NCBI GenBank assembly: GCA_002747135.1
Contig: PDTE01000021.1
Span: 1 to 64,000 of the forward strand
Length of the DNA: 64,000 bases
Source: Desulfobulbus propionicus
Lineage (GTDB): Bacteria > Desulfobacterota > Desulfobulbia > Desulfobulbales > Desulfobulbaceae
Direction: 5' to 3'
Part shown: positions 27,833-36,207 of the stretch, one piece after another
How positions within the stretch are numbered: the stretch's first letter is position 1
Layout: every line of letters begins with the position of its first letter
Notes under the pieces: generated by a model
What the model was told of the DNA's origin: nothing
Database searches by the model: none
What the model saw: the letters and a program-made list of their open reading frames with translations, nothing else
Made by a program: the position numbers and the translations under genes

Positions 27833-28904
27833 GGTTCACACAGCTGCCTTTGTTTTCCCTCAAACCATACCGAACCTGGCGATGATAGTGCCTCTTGTAC
27901 ATATTTTCTCTGAACTTGTCTACCTGGAAGTCATTGAAGACGACCCTGACCTCTGCCTGGACCGCTGCCCCTGGCAGAAAAAACTCAAAGACGAAAACAG
28001 GCTTTCCCGATATATTCCTCTTCCTCTGGGTAAAAATCGTGATCGTTTCCTTGCTCTTATTGGCGAGATCCGAACCCGAAAAAGCGATTACATGCAACAG
28101 CTGTCCGCGCTGTTGCTGGCCACGCTCGCAGCTGACACCAGCATGGAGTCGAAAAATTCCATTCTCAGCGGCCTGCGCGGCAAGACATCAGCTGCAAAAA
28201 ACGATAATCAGGCTAAAGATGAGGTGCTCTGGCAGGCCAGACTCCTGTTGAAACTTGGAGAAATCCTTGATAGTGAACAGGAAGATATCAGCCGTCAGCT
28301 GGCTGTTATGGAACAGAAAGAAGAAGAGCTGCTGCAAGCCCTGCGGGGAGATAAAGACACCCTTTTTCCACTCACCAAAGAGATCATGGGGTCTGCCACT
28401 GCCAGTGATAATATGGCGTCTCAACGGGTCAGGGCCTGGAGTCAGCTTTTCACTTCCTGTTCCCGCTCTACGGAAAACTCAGCCTCGTTTTTCGTCACTG
28501 ATCATCATGATACAGTTGAACAGCTCGTGGAAAAACACTCAGCAAAAGGCGGCGTAATCGCCCCACCGATAACAATAACCCTCCCGCAGATAGAGCAGGA
28601 CTCTCTCCGTGCCGACCTTTCACTCCCCCAGGCCAGCGTCACCTTGACGACCCTGTGCCACAAAATGCTGGCAGACACGCTTTCTCCCGCTGAACAGGAG
28701 AACCTGCTTCATGCCTGGAACGAAGAGTACAGACAGCTGACCCAGGGCTATGACCGCAGCGCCCCGGTTCAGCTGACGCTGTATAAGTTTGTTCATTGTC
28801 AGGCAGCTGTGCTTTTACAGGAAACTTTTGTAGACAATATTACAGCCCTTTCTCCTGCAAACAGCAAAGCACTGCATTGTGTTTTTGGATACGTACAGTC
28901 ATAA
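27831..28904 (+). CDS. Conserved-looking hypothetical protein, 357 aa
   Basis: I do not recognise the family. The protein is soluble and helix-rich: PWQKKLKDENRLSRYIPLPL near residue 45, LLATLAAD, then a charged coiled-coil-like zone (EDISRQLAVMEQKEEELLQAL, about 150-175) and PITITLPQIEQDSL. GAAGAG lies upstream of ATG 27831. The TAA falls at the edge of a C-like repeat (TAACCGGGCACGGGG). It is divergent from the membrane protein and convergent with usp. Confidence 0.65.
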   Translation: MVHTAAFVFPQTIPNLAMIVPLVHIFSELVYLEVIEDDPDLCLDRCPWQKKLKDENRLSRYIPLPLGKNRDRFLALIGEIRTRKSDYMQQLSALLLATLAADTSMESKNSILSGLRGKTSAAKNDNQAKDEVLWQARLLLKLGEILDSEQEDISRQLAVMEQKEEELLQALRGDKDTLFPLTKEIMGSATASDNMASQRVRAWSQLFTSCSRSTENSASFFVTDHHDTVEQLVEKHSAKGGVIAPPITITLPQIEQDSLRADLSLPQASVTLTTLCHKMLADTLSPAEQENLLHAWNEEYRQLTQGYDRSAPVQLTLYKFVHCQAAVLLQETFVDNITALSPANSKALHCVFGYVQS

Positions 28905-28965
28905 CCGGGCACGGGGGGTGTATCTTTCCGTTATTCTCTGTTTCAGCTGTCTGGCTCCAAACACT
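28902..28965. repeat. C-family fragment between convergent genes
   Basis: TAACCGGGCACGGGGGG to TTATTCTCTGTTTCAGC matches the left arm of C elements. It supplies the stop of the plus-strand hypothetical gene and, read on the other strand, the stop of usp. Confidence 0.6.
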
Positions 28966-29449
28966 TTTTCAGAAGATTTTCGCATTCCTGCCGATACGGA
29001 TTAATAGTCAGCACCGGGCAGCATGCTGTTTTCACCACCTTTTCCGCCACGCTGCCGAACATGATCCGTTCAATACCCTTGTATCCGTGGGTTCCCATAA
29101 CAATCAACTGAGCCTCAGCTTCTCCTGCGTAAGTAACAATTTCCTCTGCGACATCTCCAGAAAGAACCTGGCCGGTAATATTTGTTACACCAAGCGTAAT
29201 AAAACCTTCCTTATGCTCCTCAAGAAAAGAAACCATACGCTCCTTGGCCGCGCTTAGTAAATTCTCCCTCAGATTGGGCAGATTGGTGGGTGGAGTGAAA
29301 AAACCACTGTAATCATCAAAATCCTGGGCCACAAACACCAGGTCAAGATCTGCTGAGAACGTGCCGGCCAAATAGGCGGCTGCGCTGACGATCTTTTCAG
29401 CATTATCTGAAAAATCAATAGGACTCATCACACGTCTGATCTCTTGCAT
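28943..29449 (-). CDS. Universal stress protein (UspA family)
   Basis: 168-residue cytoplasmic USP. N-terminal RRVMSPIDFSDNA gives the nucleotide-site Asp, and the C-terminal phosphate loop MGTHGYKGIERIMFGSVAE fits the G-2x-G-9x-G-S/T pattern of ATP-binding Usps. PVLTINP closes the fold. GGAGGTGCTGT precedes ATG 29449. Last residues (after KKCLEPDS) end at a stop lying in a C-type repeat arm. Role in stress survival is inferred from the family. Confidence 0.9.
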   Translation of the reverse strand: MQEIRRVMSPIDFSDNAEKIVSAAAYLAGTFSADLDLVFVAQDFDDYSGFFTPPTNLPNLRENLLSAAKERMVSFLEEHKEGFITLGVTNITGQVLSGDVAEEIVTYAGEAEAQLIVMGTHGYKGIERIMFGSVAEKVVKTACCPVLTINPYRQECENLLKKCLEPDS

Positions 29450-29514
29450 ACAGCACCTCCTTTTTCTGGCTGCTAATAAATGTGCAAAGTGACCATCATA
29501 GGGGTATGTAATAC

Positions 29515-29645
29515 CCTGGTTTCACTTGGTTTAAGCCTGTGTCTGCTTCCAGCCTGCCCAGGTCTTGGCAAGCGCGACTTGCAGCTATAGCCTCCTATGC
29601 TGCCAGTCATGATCGCCCGAAGATGATGGAGCTGGGAGCAGGTAC
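29515..29645. repeat. A-family element, diverged
   Basis: CTGGTTTCACTTGG, the core TTGCAGCTATAGCCTCC and GGGAGCAGGTAC at the right edge. One of three A-type copies stacked upstream of the AhbD-like gene. Confidence 0.75.
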
Positions 29646-29742
29646 TGTGCGACAAGGATAAAGATATATAGCGTATACTATATCCATCTAACAGTAATTT
29701 TTCCACGATATTGTTCTGTTCACCAGGAACAAACTATTTCAG
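29646..29742. other. Spacer between repeats, no gene seen
   Basis: Contains ATATAGCGTATACTATAT, a near-palindrome, and TTGTTCTGTTCACCAGGAACAA-like arms (TTGTTC / GAACAA). These could be regulator sites, but no known operator is recognised. Confidence 0.3.
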
Positions 29743-29900
29743 GTAACTGCTCACCGCTCACCCCTCTTTGAACGATCACGACACGCCGCATAGAGAGGCT
29801 ATAGCTGGCAATCGTGCTTGTCCAAATAGGGGCACCCTGAGAGCAGTTACACGTTTGAGGTATGTACAATCAGAGCGTTACACACCCAGTGAGTAGTTAC
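29743..29900. repeat. A-family palindromic element (full-length type)
   Basis: Reverse complement of the 10121 and 43242 copies: GTAACTGCTCACCGC ... CCGCATAGAGAGGCTATAG ... CACCCAGTGAGTAGTTAC. Confidence 0.9.
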
Positions 29901-29919
29901 TATTTCAGAAAAGAAGGTA

Positions 29920-30014
29920 ACTCTTCACAGAGCAGGTCTCAGCCTGGTTTCACCTGCTTTACGCCTGTACTTGCTTTCAGCTTGCCTGAAGACGGTTGAG
30001 CTGGGAGCAGGTAC
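29920..30014. repeat. Short A-family element upstream of the AhbD-like gene
   Basis: GTAACTCTTCACAG to GGGAGCAGGTAC, close to the short copy at 19927-20024. A TTG in it is in frame with the downstream gene and yields a false N-terminal extension. Confidence 0.75.
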
Positions 30015-30093
30015 GAAAGAAGTTGACCCGGTACGCTCCAGGGCATATAGTTTTCAATTCCCGAAGAGAGAATTATATGCTCTGGAGCCTTAT

Positions 30094-31164
30094 ATGAACT
30101 TTATCCCCAAATGGATAGCCTGGGAGATCACACGACGATGTAACCTGCAATGCGTCCACTGCCGCTCTTCTTCGCAGATTGAAGTGGTAGAGCATCCCGA
30201 TTTCTCTTATGAAGAAGCAAAACGGGTGCTGAGAGATATCCACAGTTACGCAAATCCGGTCATAGTGCTTTCCGGTGGAGAGCCACTTTTAAGAGAAGAT
30301 GTGTTTGACATAGCAGCCTACGGCACAAACCTTGGACTTCGAATGTGTCTGGCTACCAACGGAACACTCGTAACCGAAGACACCTGCAGGTTGATTAAAG
30401 AATCAGGAATTAAGATGGTTTCCTTAAGCATTGACGGTGCAACAGCAGCAGTCCATGATAATTTTCGTAACCAACCAGGGGCATTTACCGGCACCATGCA
30501 TGCCATTGAACTCTTCAACACCCATCAGATTGACTTTCTGGTCAACTCCAGCTTTACCAGAAGAAATAAAGAAGAGGCTCCGAAGATATATGAAATGGTA
30601 AAAACGCTTGGCGCCACAGCCTGGTATCTCTTTATGATTGTTCCCACCGGAAGGGGTGAGGATATAATGGCTGAATTGATTCCTGAAGAAGAATATGAGG
30701 ATATTCTCAACTGGCATTATGACATGGAGACGGAGGAGTCTGATCTGCTGGTCCGGCCAACCTGTGCGCCCCATTATTATCGAATAGTTTTGCAGCGATC
30801 AAAAGAAGAGGGCAGCAGATTCAGGCGACGCAGCCTGAAATTTTCCACCGGTGGCTCCAAAGGCTGTCTTGCCGGGCAGCTGATCTGTCTGATAGATGTG
30901 GACGGCAATATCCTTCCCTGCAGCTATTTCCCGCTGTCTGACAGCAATATCAGAGATAAAAGCTTCAAGGATATCTGGGAAAATTCTCCGCTGCTGACTG
31001 ATATGCGTAATTTTTCACAATACAAGGGAAGTTGTGGCAGATGTGAATATATTCAAGTTTGCGGCGGCTGCAGAGCCAGGGCCTATGCTATGACCGGTGA
31101 CTATATGGCTGAAGAGCCATTCTGTACCTATCAGCCCTCCAGAAAAATGAGGACACAGTTATGA
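30094..31164 (+). CDS. AhbD-like radical SAM heme synthase
   Basis: Radical SAM/SPASM enzyme most like AhbD, which decarboxylates Fe-coproporphyrin III to heme b in sulfate reducers and methanogens. Near the N-terminus KWIAWEITRRCNLQCVHCR carries the CxxxCxxC cluster (C16, C20, C23); then VLSGGEPLLREDVF, SIDGATAAVHDNFR and FMIVPTGRGED; the C-terminal SPASM part has CGRCEYIQVCGGCRARAYA. ATG 30094 (356 aa) was chosen because GGAG lies 6 nt upstream; the frame further up is repeat-derived. It overlaps hemE by ATGA. AhbC and other SPASM enzymes are less likely alternatives. Confidence 0.8.
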   Translation: MNFIPKWIAWEITRRCNLQCVHCRSSSQIEVVEHPDFSYEEAKRVLRDIHSYANPVIVLSGGEPLLREDVFDIAAYGTNLGLRMCLATNGTLVTEDTCRLIKESGIKMVSLSIDGATAAVHDNFRNQPGAFTGTMHAIELFNTHQIDFLVNSSFTRRNKEEAPKIYEMVKTLGATAWYLFMIVPTGRGEDIMAELIPEEEYEDILNWHYDMETEESDLLVRPTCAPHYYRIVLQRSKEEGSRFRRRSLKFSTGGSKGCLAGQLICLIDVDGNILPCSYFPLSDSNIRDKSFKDIWENSPLLTDMRNFSQYKGSCGRCEYIQVCGGCRARAYAMTGDYMAEEPFCTYQPSRKMRTQL

Positions 31165-32183
31165 ACGATACGTTTTTACGGGCATGCCGAGGAGAACACA
31201 CCAGCTACACCCCTGTCTGGTTTATGCGCCAGGCTGGCCGCTACCTCCCGGAATATCAAAAAATACGCAGCAGGGTCAGCTTTCTTGAACTATGCAAGAC
31301 ACCGGCGTTATGCACAGAAGTGACCCTGCAGCCCATTGATATCTTTGGCTTTGATGCAGCGATTCTTTTTTCCGATATCCTCATCCCCATGGAAGCGATG
31401 AACCTTGCCCTGGAGTTCCATGAGGGGCGGGGTCCGGTTTTCCCCAATCCGGTTCGCAACAAAAAAAATATTGATGAACTCGTTGTTCCAGACCCCGACG
31501 CGACCATGCCGTTTGTCATGGAAACCATCAGGCTGCTTCTTCAAGAACTCAAAGTACCGCTCATCGGTTTTTCAGGCGCCCCTTTTACCCTGGCAACCTA
31601 CCTGATCGAGGGCGGCTCTTCCAAGGTGTTCTTTGCCACCAAACAGATGATGTTCAGTCGTCCTGACCTGTATCATGCCCTGTTGCAGAAAATCACCGCC
31701 TGTACCAGCCTGTATCTCCAGGCCCAGGCCAGGGCAGGTGTCCATGCACTACAGATATTCGACTCATGGGCAGGCATTCTTGCGCCCCGGGATTATGAGC
31801 GGTTTGCGCTGCCATACGTTCAATCAATCATCACTGACTTAAAAAAAATCACAGATATCCCGATCATCTATTTTGCCAACAACGGAGCCACCCTTCTGCC
31901 GCACACAACCAGGGCAGGAGCAGATGTCCTTGGACTTGACTGGCGTATTGACATCAGTGATGCTGTGGCCCGTATCGACAACCATGTTGTCCAGGGCAAC
32001 CTCGACCCCATGGCCCTGTTTCTTCCCAGAAAACAACTGGAACGACGCATCCAGGAGCTGCTCGCTTTCACAGCCGAAGCAAAAGGCCATATTTTTAACC
32101 TCGGCCACGGCATTCTGCCTCAGACCCCGCCTGATCAGGCACGAATTGCCGTGGATGCCGTACACAGGTTCAGTGGAAAATAG
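31161..32183 (+). CDS. hemE: Uroporphyrinogen decarboxylase
   Basis: Converts uroporphyrinogen III to coproporphyrinogen III. The N-terminal PVWFMRQAGRYLPEY signature and the second signature GFSGAPFTLATYLIEGG are complete; FDSWAG and NLGHGILPQTPP follow. 340 residues, normal. Its ATG overlaps the AhbD-like stop, so the pair is co-translated. This pairing is notable because the siroheme (Ahb) route does not need HemE. The TAG directly precedes an A/C repeat (GTAACTACTCCC). Confidence 0.96.
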   Translation: MNDTFLRACRGEHTSYTPVWFMRQAGRYLPEYQKIRSRVSFLELCKTPALCTEVTLQPIDIFGFDAAILFSDILIPMEAMNLALEFHEGRGPVFPNPVRNKKNIDELVVPDPDATMPFVMETIRLLLQELKVPLIGFSGAPFTLATYLIEGGSSKVFFATKQMMFSRPDLYHALLQKITACTSLYLQAQARAGVHALQIFDSWAGILAPRDYERFALPYVQSIITDLKKITDIPIIYFANNGATLLPHTTRAGADVLGLDWRIDISDAVARIDNHVVQGNLDPMALFLPRKQLERRIQELLAFTAEAKGHIFNLGHGILPQTPPDQARIAVDAVHRFSGK

Positions 32184-32186
32184 GTA

Positions 32187-32400
32187 ACTACTCCCAGCTC
32201 ATCCGTCTTCTGGCGATCAAGACTGGCTGAGAAGGAGAAAATAACGCAGCTGTACAGACCCCGTGATTGGTGGCAGGACTATGGTTGCCGGTCACGCCTG
32301 CCCTGATTCGGGCGAGATGAAGGCGGTTACAGGATTAAAGCAAGTAAAACCAATGTCCTGTGAACAGGGATTCAGGGCGCTGAAACACGAGCCACCATAA
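32187..32400. repeat. Mosaic A/C repeat between hemE and phrB
   Basis: A-type edges (GTAACTACTCCCAGCTC; GGCGGTTACAGGATTAAAGC) enclose a C-type fragment (AGAAGGAGAAAATAACGC, GACCCCGTGATTGG), as if one family had inserted into or recombined with the other. Confidence 0.65.
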
Positions 32401-32408
32401 GTTTCTGC

Positions 32409-33785
32409 ATGAATAAATTAGACAGTGATATTACCCGAAGAGGCAGAGAGCTCAACAATGGGCGCCGAGGTGAAGGTCCAGTGGTTTACTGGATGTCTCG
32501 CGATCAAAGAGTACACGATAACTGGGCTCTTTTATGGGCCCAGCAGGAAGCATTAATCCGGCGGAAAGGTGTCCTGGTCATTTTTTGTCTGGTTCCCGAC
32601 TATCCCGGCACCGCCTCGCATCATTACGGGTTTATGTTACGGGGCCTTGCATGTTTAAAAAAGGAACTGGAGAAGGTTAATATCCATTTCCTCATGACTG
32701 AAGGGCAGCCAACTCTCGGCTTACCGGCAATCCTCAAGAAAATTGACGCACACCTGCTGGTATGTGATTTCGATCCATTACGAATCAAGAGGCAATGGCA
32801 GGCACAACTTCTCGAAAAGGTACAGATGCCAGTTGTTGAAGTTGACACCCACAACATCATACCTGCCTGGATAGTATCCGATAAGAAAGAGTATGCCGCG
32901 TATACTATCAGGCCAAAGGTAAAGCGGCTGCTTGATGACTACCTGACAGAGCCTCCCAGAATCCAGATGCACCCCTATAGCTGGCACATAACTTCTGACA
33001 TCCATTTTCTTTTTGATTATTGTGCACTCCAACTGCCAGCCAACAGTCGGCATGACAAGGTACCTGAACCAGGAGAAGCTGCAGCCCTTGGTGCTGCAAA
33101 TAAATTTTTGCAGACAGGGCTGTCGAACTATGTGGAAACGAGGAATAATCCCTGCCTCAATGGGCAATCCGGCTTGTCTCCCTATCTGCATTTCGGACAA
33201 CTCGCCCCGCAGAGATTGGCGAAACTAGTATCTTTGAAGGGTGAATCATCACCATCAACAGAGTCATTTCTTGAAGAACTCATCGTTCGCCGCGAACTTG
33301 CCGATAATTTCTGCCTGTATGAACCCCAGTACGACAATTTTTATGGTTTTCCCAAGTGGGCCCGGGAGTCACTGGACCAGCATCGGGGGGACAGGAGAGA
33401 GCATATCTATTCCTTGCAGGAATTTGAAGAGTCCCGTACACACGAGCCACTGTGGAATAGCTGTCAGCTGGAACTGGTGCGGAAAGCTAAACTTCACGGG
33501 TATCTGCGGATGTATTGGGCTAAAAAGATTCTTGAGTGGACACCTGCCCCTGAAACAGCCATGGAGTATGCAATATACCTCAATAACCGCTATTCGCTGG
33601 ATGGCAGTGATCCCAATGGATACACAGGAATTGCCTGGTCGATCGGGGGGGTACACGACAGGGCCTGGAAAGAGCGGCTTGTTTTTGGCAAAATACGCTA
33701 TATGAACGAGTCAGGATGTCAACGAAAATTTGACACGGCTGCTTATATAAAATCCGTACGTAACTACTCACCCCTATCAGAGTAA
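32409..33785 (+). CDS. Class II deoxyribodipyrimidine photolyase
   Basis: Light-driven repair of cyclobutane pyrimidine dimers using FADH-. 458 residues with the class II marks VYWMSRDQRVHDNWALLWAQ, SPYLHFGQLAPQRLA, EELIVRRELADNFCLYEP, and YWAKKILEWTPAPETA (FAD pocket and Trp). No clear ribosome-binding site before ATG 32409. The last residues, after the usual FDTAAYIKSV ending, read RNYSPLSE and coincide with an A-type repeat edge (GTAACTACTCACCCC). Unexpected for a sediment anaerobe, but the family is widespread. Confidence 0.92.
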   Translation: MNKLDSDITRRGRELNNGRRGEGPVVYWMSRDQRVHDNWALLWAQQEALIRRKGVLVIFCLVPDYPGTASHHYGFMLRGLACLKKELEKVNIHFLMTEGQPTLGLPAILKKIDAHLLVCDFDPLRIKRQWQAQLLEKVQMPVVEVDTHNIIPAWIVSDKKEYAAYTIRPKVKRLLDDYLTEPPRIQMHPYSWHITSDIHFLFDYCALQLPANSRHDKVPEPGEAAALGAANKFLQTGLSNYVETRNNPCLNGQSGLSPYLHFGQLAPQRLAKLVSLKGESSPSTESFLEELIVRRELADNFCLYEPQYDNFYGFPKWARESLDQHRGDRREHIYSLQEFEESRTHEPLWNSCQLELVRKAKLHGYLRMYWAKKILEWTPAPETAMEYAIYLNNRYSLDGSDPNGYTGIAWSIGGVHDRAWKERLVFGKIRYMNESGCQRKFDTAAYIKSVRNYSPLSE

Positions 33786-33975
33786 ATCTGTCCAGCAAAG
33801 GTCATTTGGACAGCGACCAGTGGGTTGTACCCTTTATTCGCCATGGTTTGCAGGTAGCTGGTGATTTCAGGCGTTATCTTGCCTTCAAGTCTGCTGTCCT
33901 TGTCAAGAACATCTGTACAATTTGTGGCACTGCGATGTCCAGGCTCAGTCTTTATGGAGATAAATATTTGATATT
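33764..33975 (-). pseudogene. Unidentified gene remnant, minus strand
   Basis: A minus-strand frame with protein-like composition reads TEPGHRSATNCTDVLDKDSR, then KITPEITSYLQTMANKGYNP and VAVQMTFAGQIYSDRGE before a TAG at a repeat edge. No standard start codon lies in its N-terminal part, so it is probably the 3' end of a lost gene. No family recognised. It converges on, and overlaps, the phrB end. Confidence 0.3.
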
Positions 33976-34198
33976 ATTAATTAAAATAAATATTTTTTAA
34001 AAAGGCTGGTTCTTGCTGTTTTCCTGCGAAAAACTACAAAGATGGGTTAGGTTCCCTTCTCCATATAACCTGGATAGGTACTTGGACTCTATTTCACTGC
34101 GCGGCACTTTTTGTACCATTTTCCACTCACGGATACGTGTTGCAATAAGGTGTAGGAGAGAGTGTAAAAGGTAATGTATTTTACAATGGCTTGAGGAA
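33976..34198. other. A+T-rich spacer, no gene supported
   Basis: 33960-34000 is almost all A/T (TTATTAATTAAAATAAATA). 34000-34198 has short open frames on the minus strand without recognisable features. Confidence 0.4.
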
Positions 34199-35107
34199 CT
34201 ACAGATATTTTTTAGCGCAGGCTTTAACTTCAGAATCCTGATCATCAAGACTCTGTTTAAGTACGCCGAGTGCTTCTTTAGTGGCAATTTTTCCTAGAAT
34301 ATCACACAGCCAAATGCGTTTTTCTGTTTGTGGGCTTTCCCTGAAATATTTTGAAAATTCGTCGTTGATAGCTGGTACTGCGTCGGAACCAAGTCTCAAC
34401 AGGCCAACTGTGGCAGCAGAGCGGATAGACTGCTCCTCCCCTGACTGTATTGCAGCGACAAATGTTGCCGCAGCGCGCGGATCATGAAGTTGGGCCAATG
34501 AAGTAACTGCTGCCTCCCGAGTTCCGGTATCGGAATGCCAAGCCGCTTCAATAAGGGCAGGGGTAGCCCTTTTATCTCCAAGTTTCCCCAAAGCTCTGGC
34601 TGTCATCTCCCGGCCTTGCCAGTGATCCTGATTAACTAACTCGATAAAAACTTCTGTTGCCCTCTGATCACCAATAAATCCAAGGGCAGGGATAATATGG
34701 AACCAGACCCCGGTATCTTTCTGTAAGTCCTCTTTGAGTAACGTTATCAAAACAGGGACAGAGTTCTTGTCGCCCAGCTCACAGAGCAGGATTGTGCCTT
34801 CTTTTTTGACCGCAGCATCACTTGATTTGGTCATCTGCAGTGCCTTTTCGAGGTCGCACTGGTGTTGACAACTCTCCACGATGGCTTCAATGCTCATGGC
34901 CGCCATTTGGCTTTTTCGTTTACAGTTTTCCAGGCACAGTTCCATGGTTGGATCATTTTCAAGTTCTGGATACGGGGCTTTGAGAGAGAACTCACTGGTT
35001 TGTTCTTTTGGAACCAGTGTGTGGTGCAATTTTGTATCCGCTGCAAAGGCATTATCTTCACAAAGTAACGCTATCAGTGTAACGAGCAATAAATATATTT
35101 CGGCCAT
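34199..35107 (-). CDS. Exported HEAT-repeat protein
   Basis: 302 residues. An N-terminal signal peptide (MAEIYLLLVTLIALLCEDNAFA-type) ends at an AFA-A site, so export to the periplasm is likely. A Cys motif follows (CLENCKRKS; CQHQCDLEKAL). From about residue 100 to the end are HEAT/PBS-lyase-like repeats: VPVLITLLKED, GDQRATEVFIELV, GDKRATPALIEAAW, HDPRAAATFVAAI, SEVKACAKKYL. Such solenoids bind proteins; the partner is unknown. No clear ribosome-binding site, so the start is moderately sure. Confidence 0.75.
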   Translation of the reverse strand: MAEIYLLLVTLIALLCEDNAFAADTKLHHTLVPKEQTSEFSLKAPYPELENDPTMELCLENCKRKSQMAAMSIEAIVESCQHQCDLEKALQMTKSSDAAVKKEGTILLCELGDKNSVPVLITLLKEDLQKDTGVWFHIIPALGFIGDQRATEVFIELVNQDHWQGREMTARALGKLGDKRATPALIEAAWHSDTGTREAAVTSLAQLHDPRAAATFVAAIQSGEEQSIRSAATVGLLRLGSDAVPAINDEFSKYFRESPQTEKRIWLCDILGKIATKEALGVLKQSLDDQDSEVKACAKKYL

Positions 35108-35277
35108 GTTTATACCATTGACACAATATGTTATCGGATTGCCAGATTATACAATTTTATTACCACACTCGACCCAGAATGACTGTTCCGGCCCGATCTC
35201 AGCGCGGCAATAAGAGCATGCTGGAGAGGTCTGCGGTGCAACCGTTTGGGCACCACAACTTGATCCAGCCATGCTGG

Positions 35278-35424
35278 TTAGTTGAGGACTGCTTTCGCCC
35301 CACAGAACTTCATCATTTCAGCAGCCGACATCAAAGGCAGGATGCATCTCTTGAAGACAATGCGATTACATCCACTGAGGGTACCTTTGGCTACGCTGGC
35401 AAATCTTTGTAAAAATTCCTTCAT
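35278..35424 (-). pseudogene. N-terminal fragment of an FDRLVF-type hypothetical protein, cut by a D repeat
   Basis: ATG 35424 follows AAAGGAGGGGCTC, a strong ribosome-binding site. The 48 residues read MKEFLQRFASVAKGTLSG, NRIVFKRCILPLM and MMKFCGAKAVLN. I recall a long mobile-element-associated hypothetical family beginning with a similar GVLSGFDRLVFRG segment. The TAA is the first part of a D-repeat edge (CTAACCAGCATGGCTGG), so the original gene was probably truncated by that element. Confidence 0.45.
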
Positions 35425-35811
35425 GAGCCCCTCCTTTCTGTATTTTCTGGGGGGGGGAGATGATGCGTTTCCACTATACACAAGAAACGGCTTCTTTTCC
35501 TTGATTTTATTGGGTTGCGGGCTTTAAACCCGCGTTAGCCATGTATAATCCCCGCTTTAAGTGTACGTATAAGTAACAGCACGTACACGTAAAAAAGCAA
35601 CAAAAAAATACGAATTTTCAATAAAATCGTGCTTAATAAGGTACGTTTACGGCTTCAATTCCTCTTCTCTGGATAACAGGATACTGGAGCTAAAAAGGCT
35701 TTTGTACGAAGCGAATAATACTAAGGAGCCCTGTGCGAGAAAACCGCACACAGGGATTTGTGAGGGGACGGTCGGGTAACTGGCCGCTCTACCTCGATTG
35801 CAGAAAATATA
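35425..35811. other. Non-coding region, no gene seen
   Basis: A G run at 35450, TTGCGGGCTTTAAACCCGCG (a small inverted repeat, also echoed at 7560), then unremarkable sequence. No gene or RNA recognised. Confidence 0.4.
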
Positions 35812-36195
35812 GTACCTGCTTTCAGGTCACCCGTCTTCGGACGATCACGACCCGCCGCATAGAGGGGCTAGCCCGGGTTTCTCATCAGCTCTGGCGGTGC
35901 CAGGTTCGGTAGTTTCTGGTAACTCATTATACCTTTGTATATGTGTGGCCAGAATACTGGCGAAGATGGTGCCGCCTGGGCTGACCTCTGGTGAATATTT
36001 TGGCGAAATTTGAGACTGCTTACGGACATCACATTCATCTGTTTTTATCTGTTTCTTTTCAAATCAGACAACATGTTCATGAGAAATCCGGGCTAGAGCT
36101 GCCAATCGTGCTTACCCGAATCTGGGCAACCTGAAAGCAGTTACAGGTTTAAAAGCAAGTGAAACCAGGGCGATACATGCCCTGGGAGTAGTTAC
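35812..36195. repeat. A-family element split by a B-family MITE
   Basis: Left half 35812-35870 (CCGCATAGAGGGGCTA) and right half 36094-36195 (TAGAGCTGCCAATCG ... GGGAGTAGTTAC) rejoin to an ordinary A element if 35871-36093 and one TA are removed. Confidence 0.9.
35871..36093. mobile_element. B-family MITE (223 bp), inserted into an A repeat
   Basis: Ends GCCCGGGTTTCTCAT and, inverted, GCCCGGATTTCTCAT. Flanked on both sides by TA (35869-35870 and 36094-36095), the duplication expected of IS630/Tc1-mariner transposition. Sub-terminal inverted segments (AGCTCTGGCGGTGCC / GGTGCCGCCTGGGCT) also exist. Nearly the same length and ends as 49559-49782. Confidence 0.88.
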
Positions 36196-36207
36196 AAAAT
36201 ATATATA

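Noticed and set aside
29515..30014. CRISPR-like array of repeats before the AhbD-like gene
   Set aside because: Copies are about 100-160 bp, palindromic, differently oriented and diverged, without regular spacers; they are A-family elements.
29971..30093. N-terminal extension of the AhbD-like protein from TTG 29971
   Set aside because: This stretch is largely A-repeat sequence; ATG 30094 has a ribosome-binding site and begins right before the cluster motif.
33806..34000. 64-aa plus-strand ORF MDSDQWVVPFIRHG...
   Set aside because: The opposite strand reads more protein-like (gene remnant 33764-33975); no ribosome-binding site for the plus ORF.
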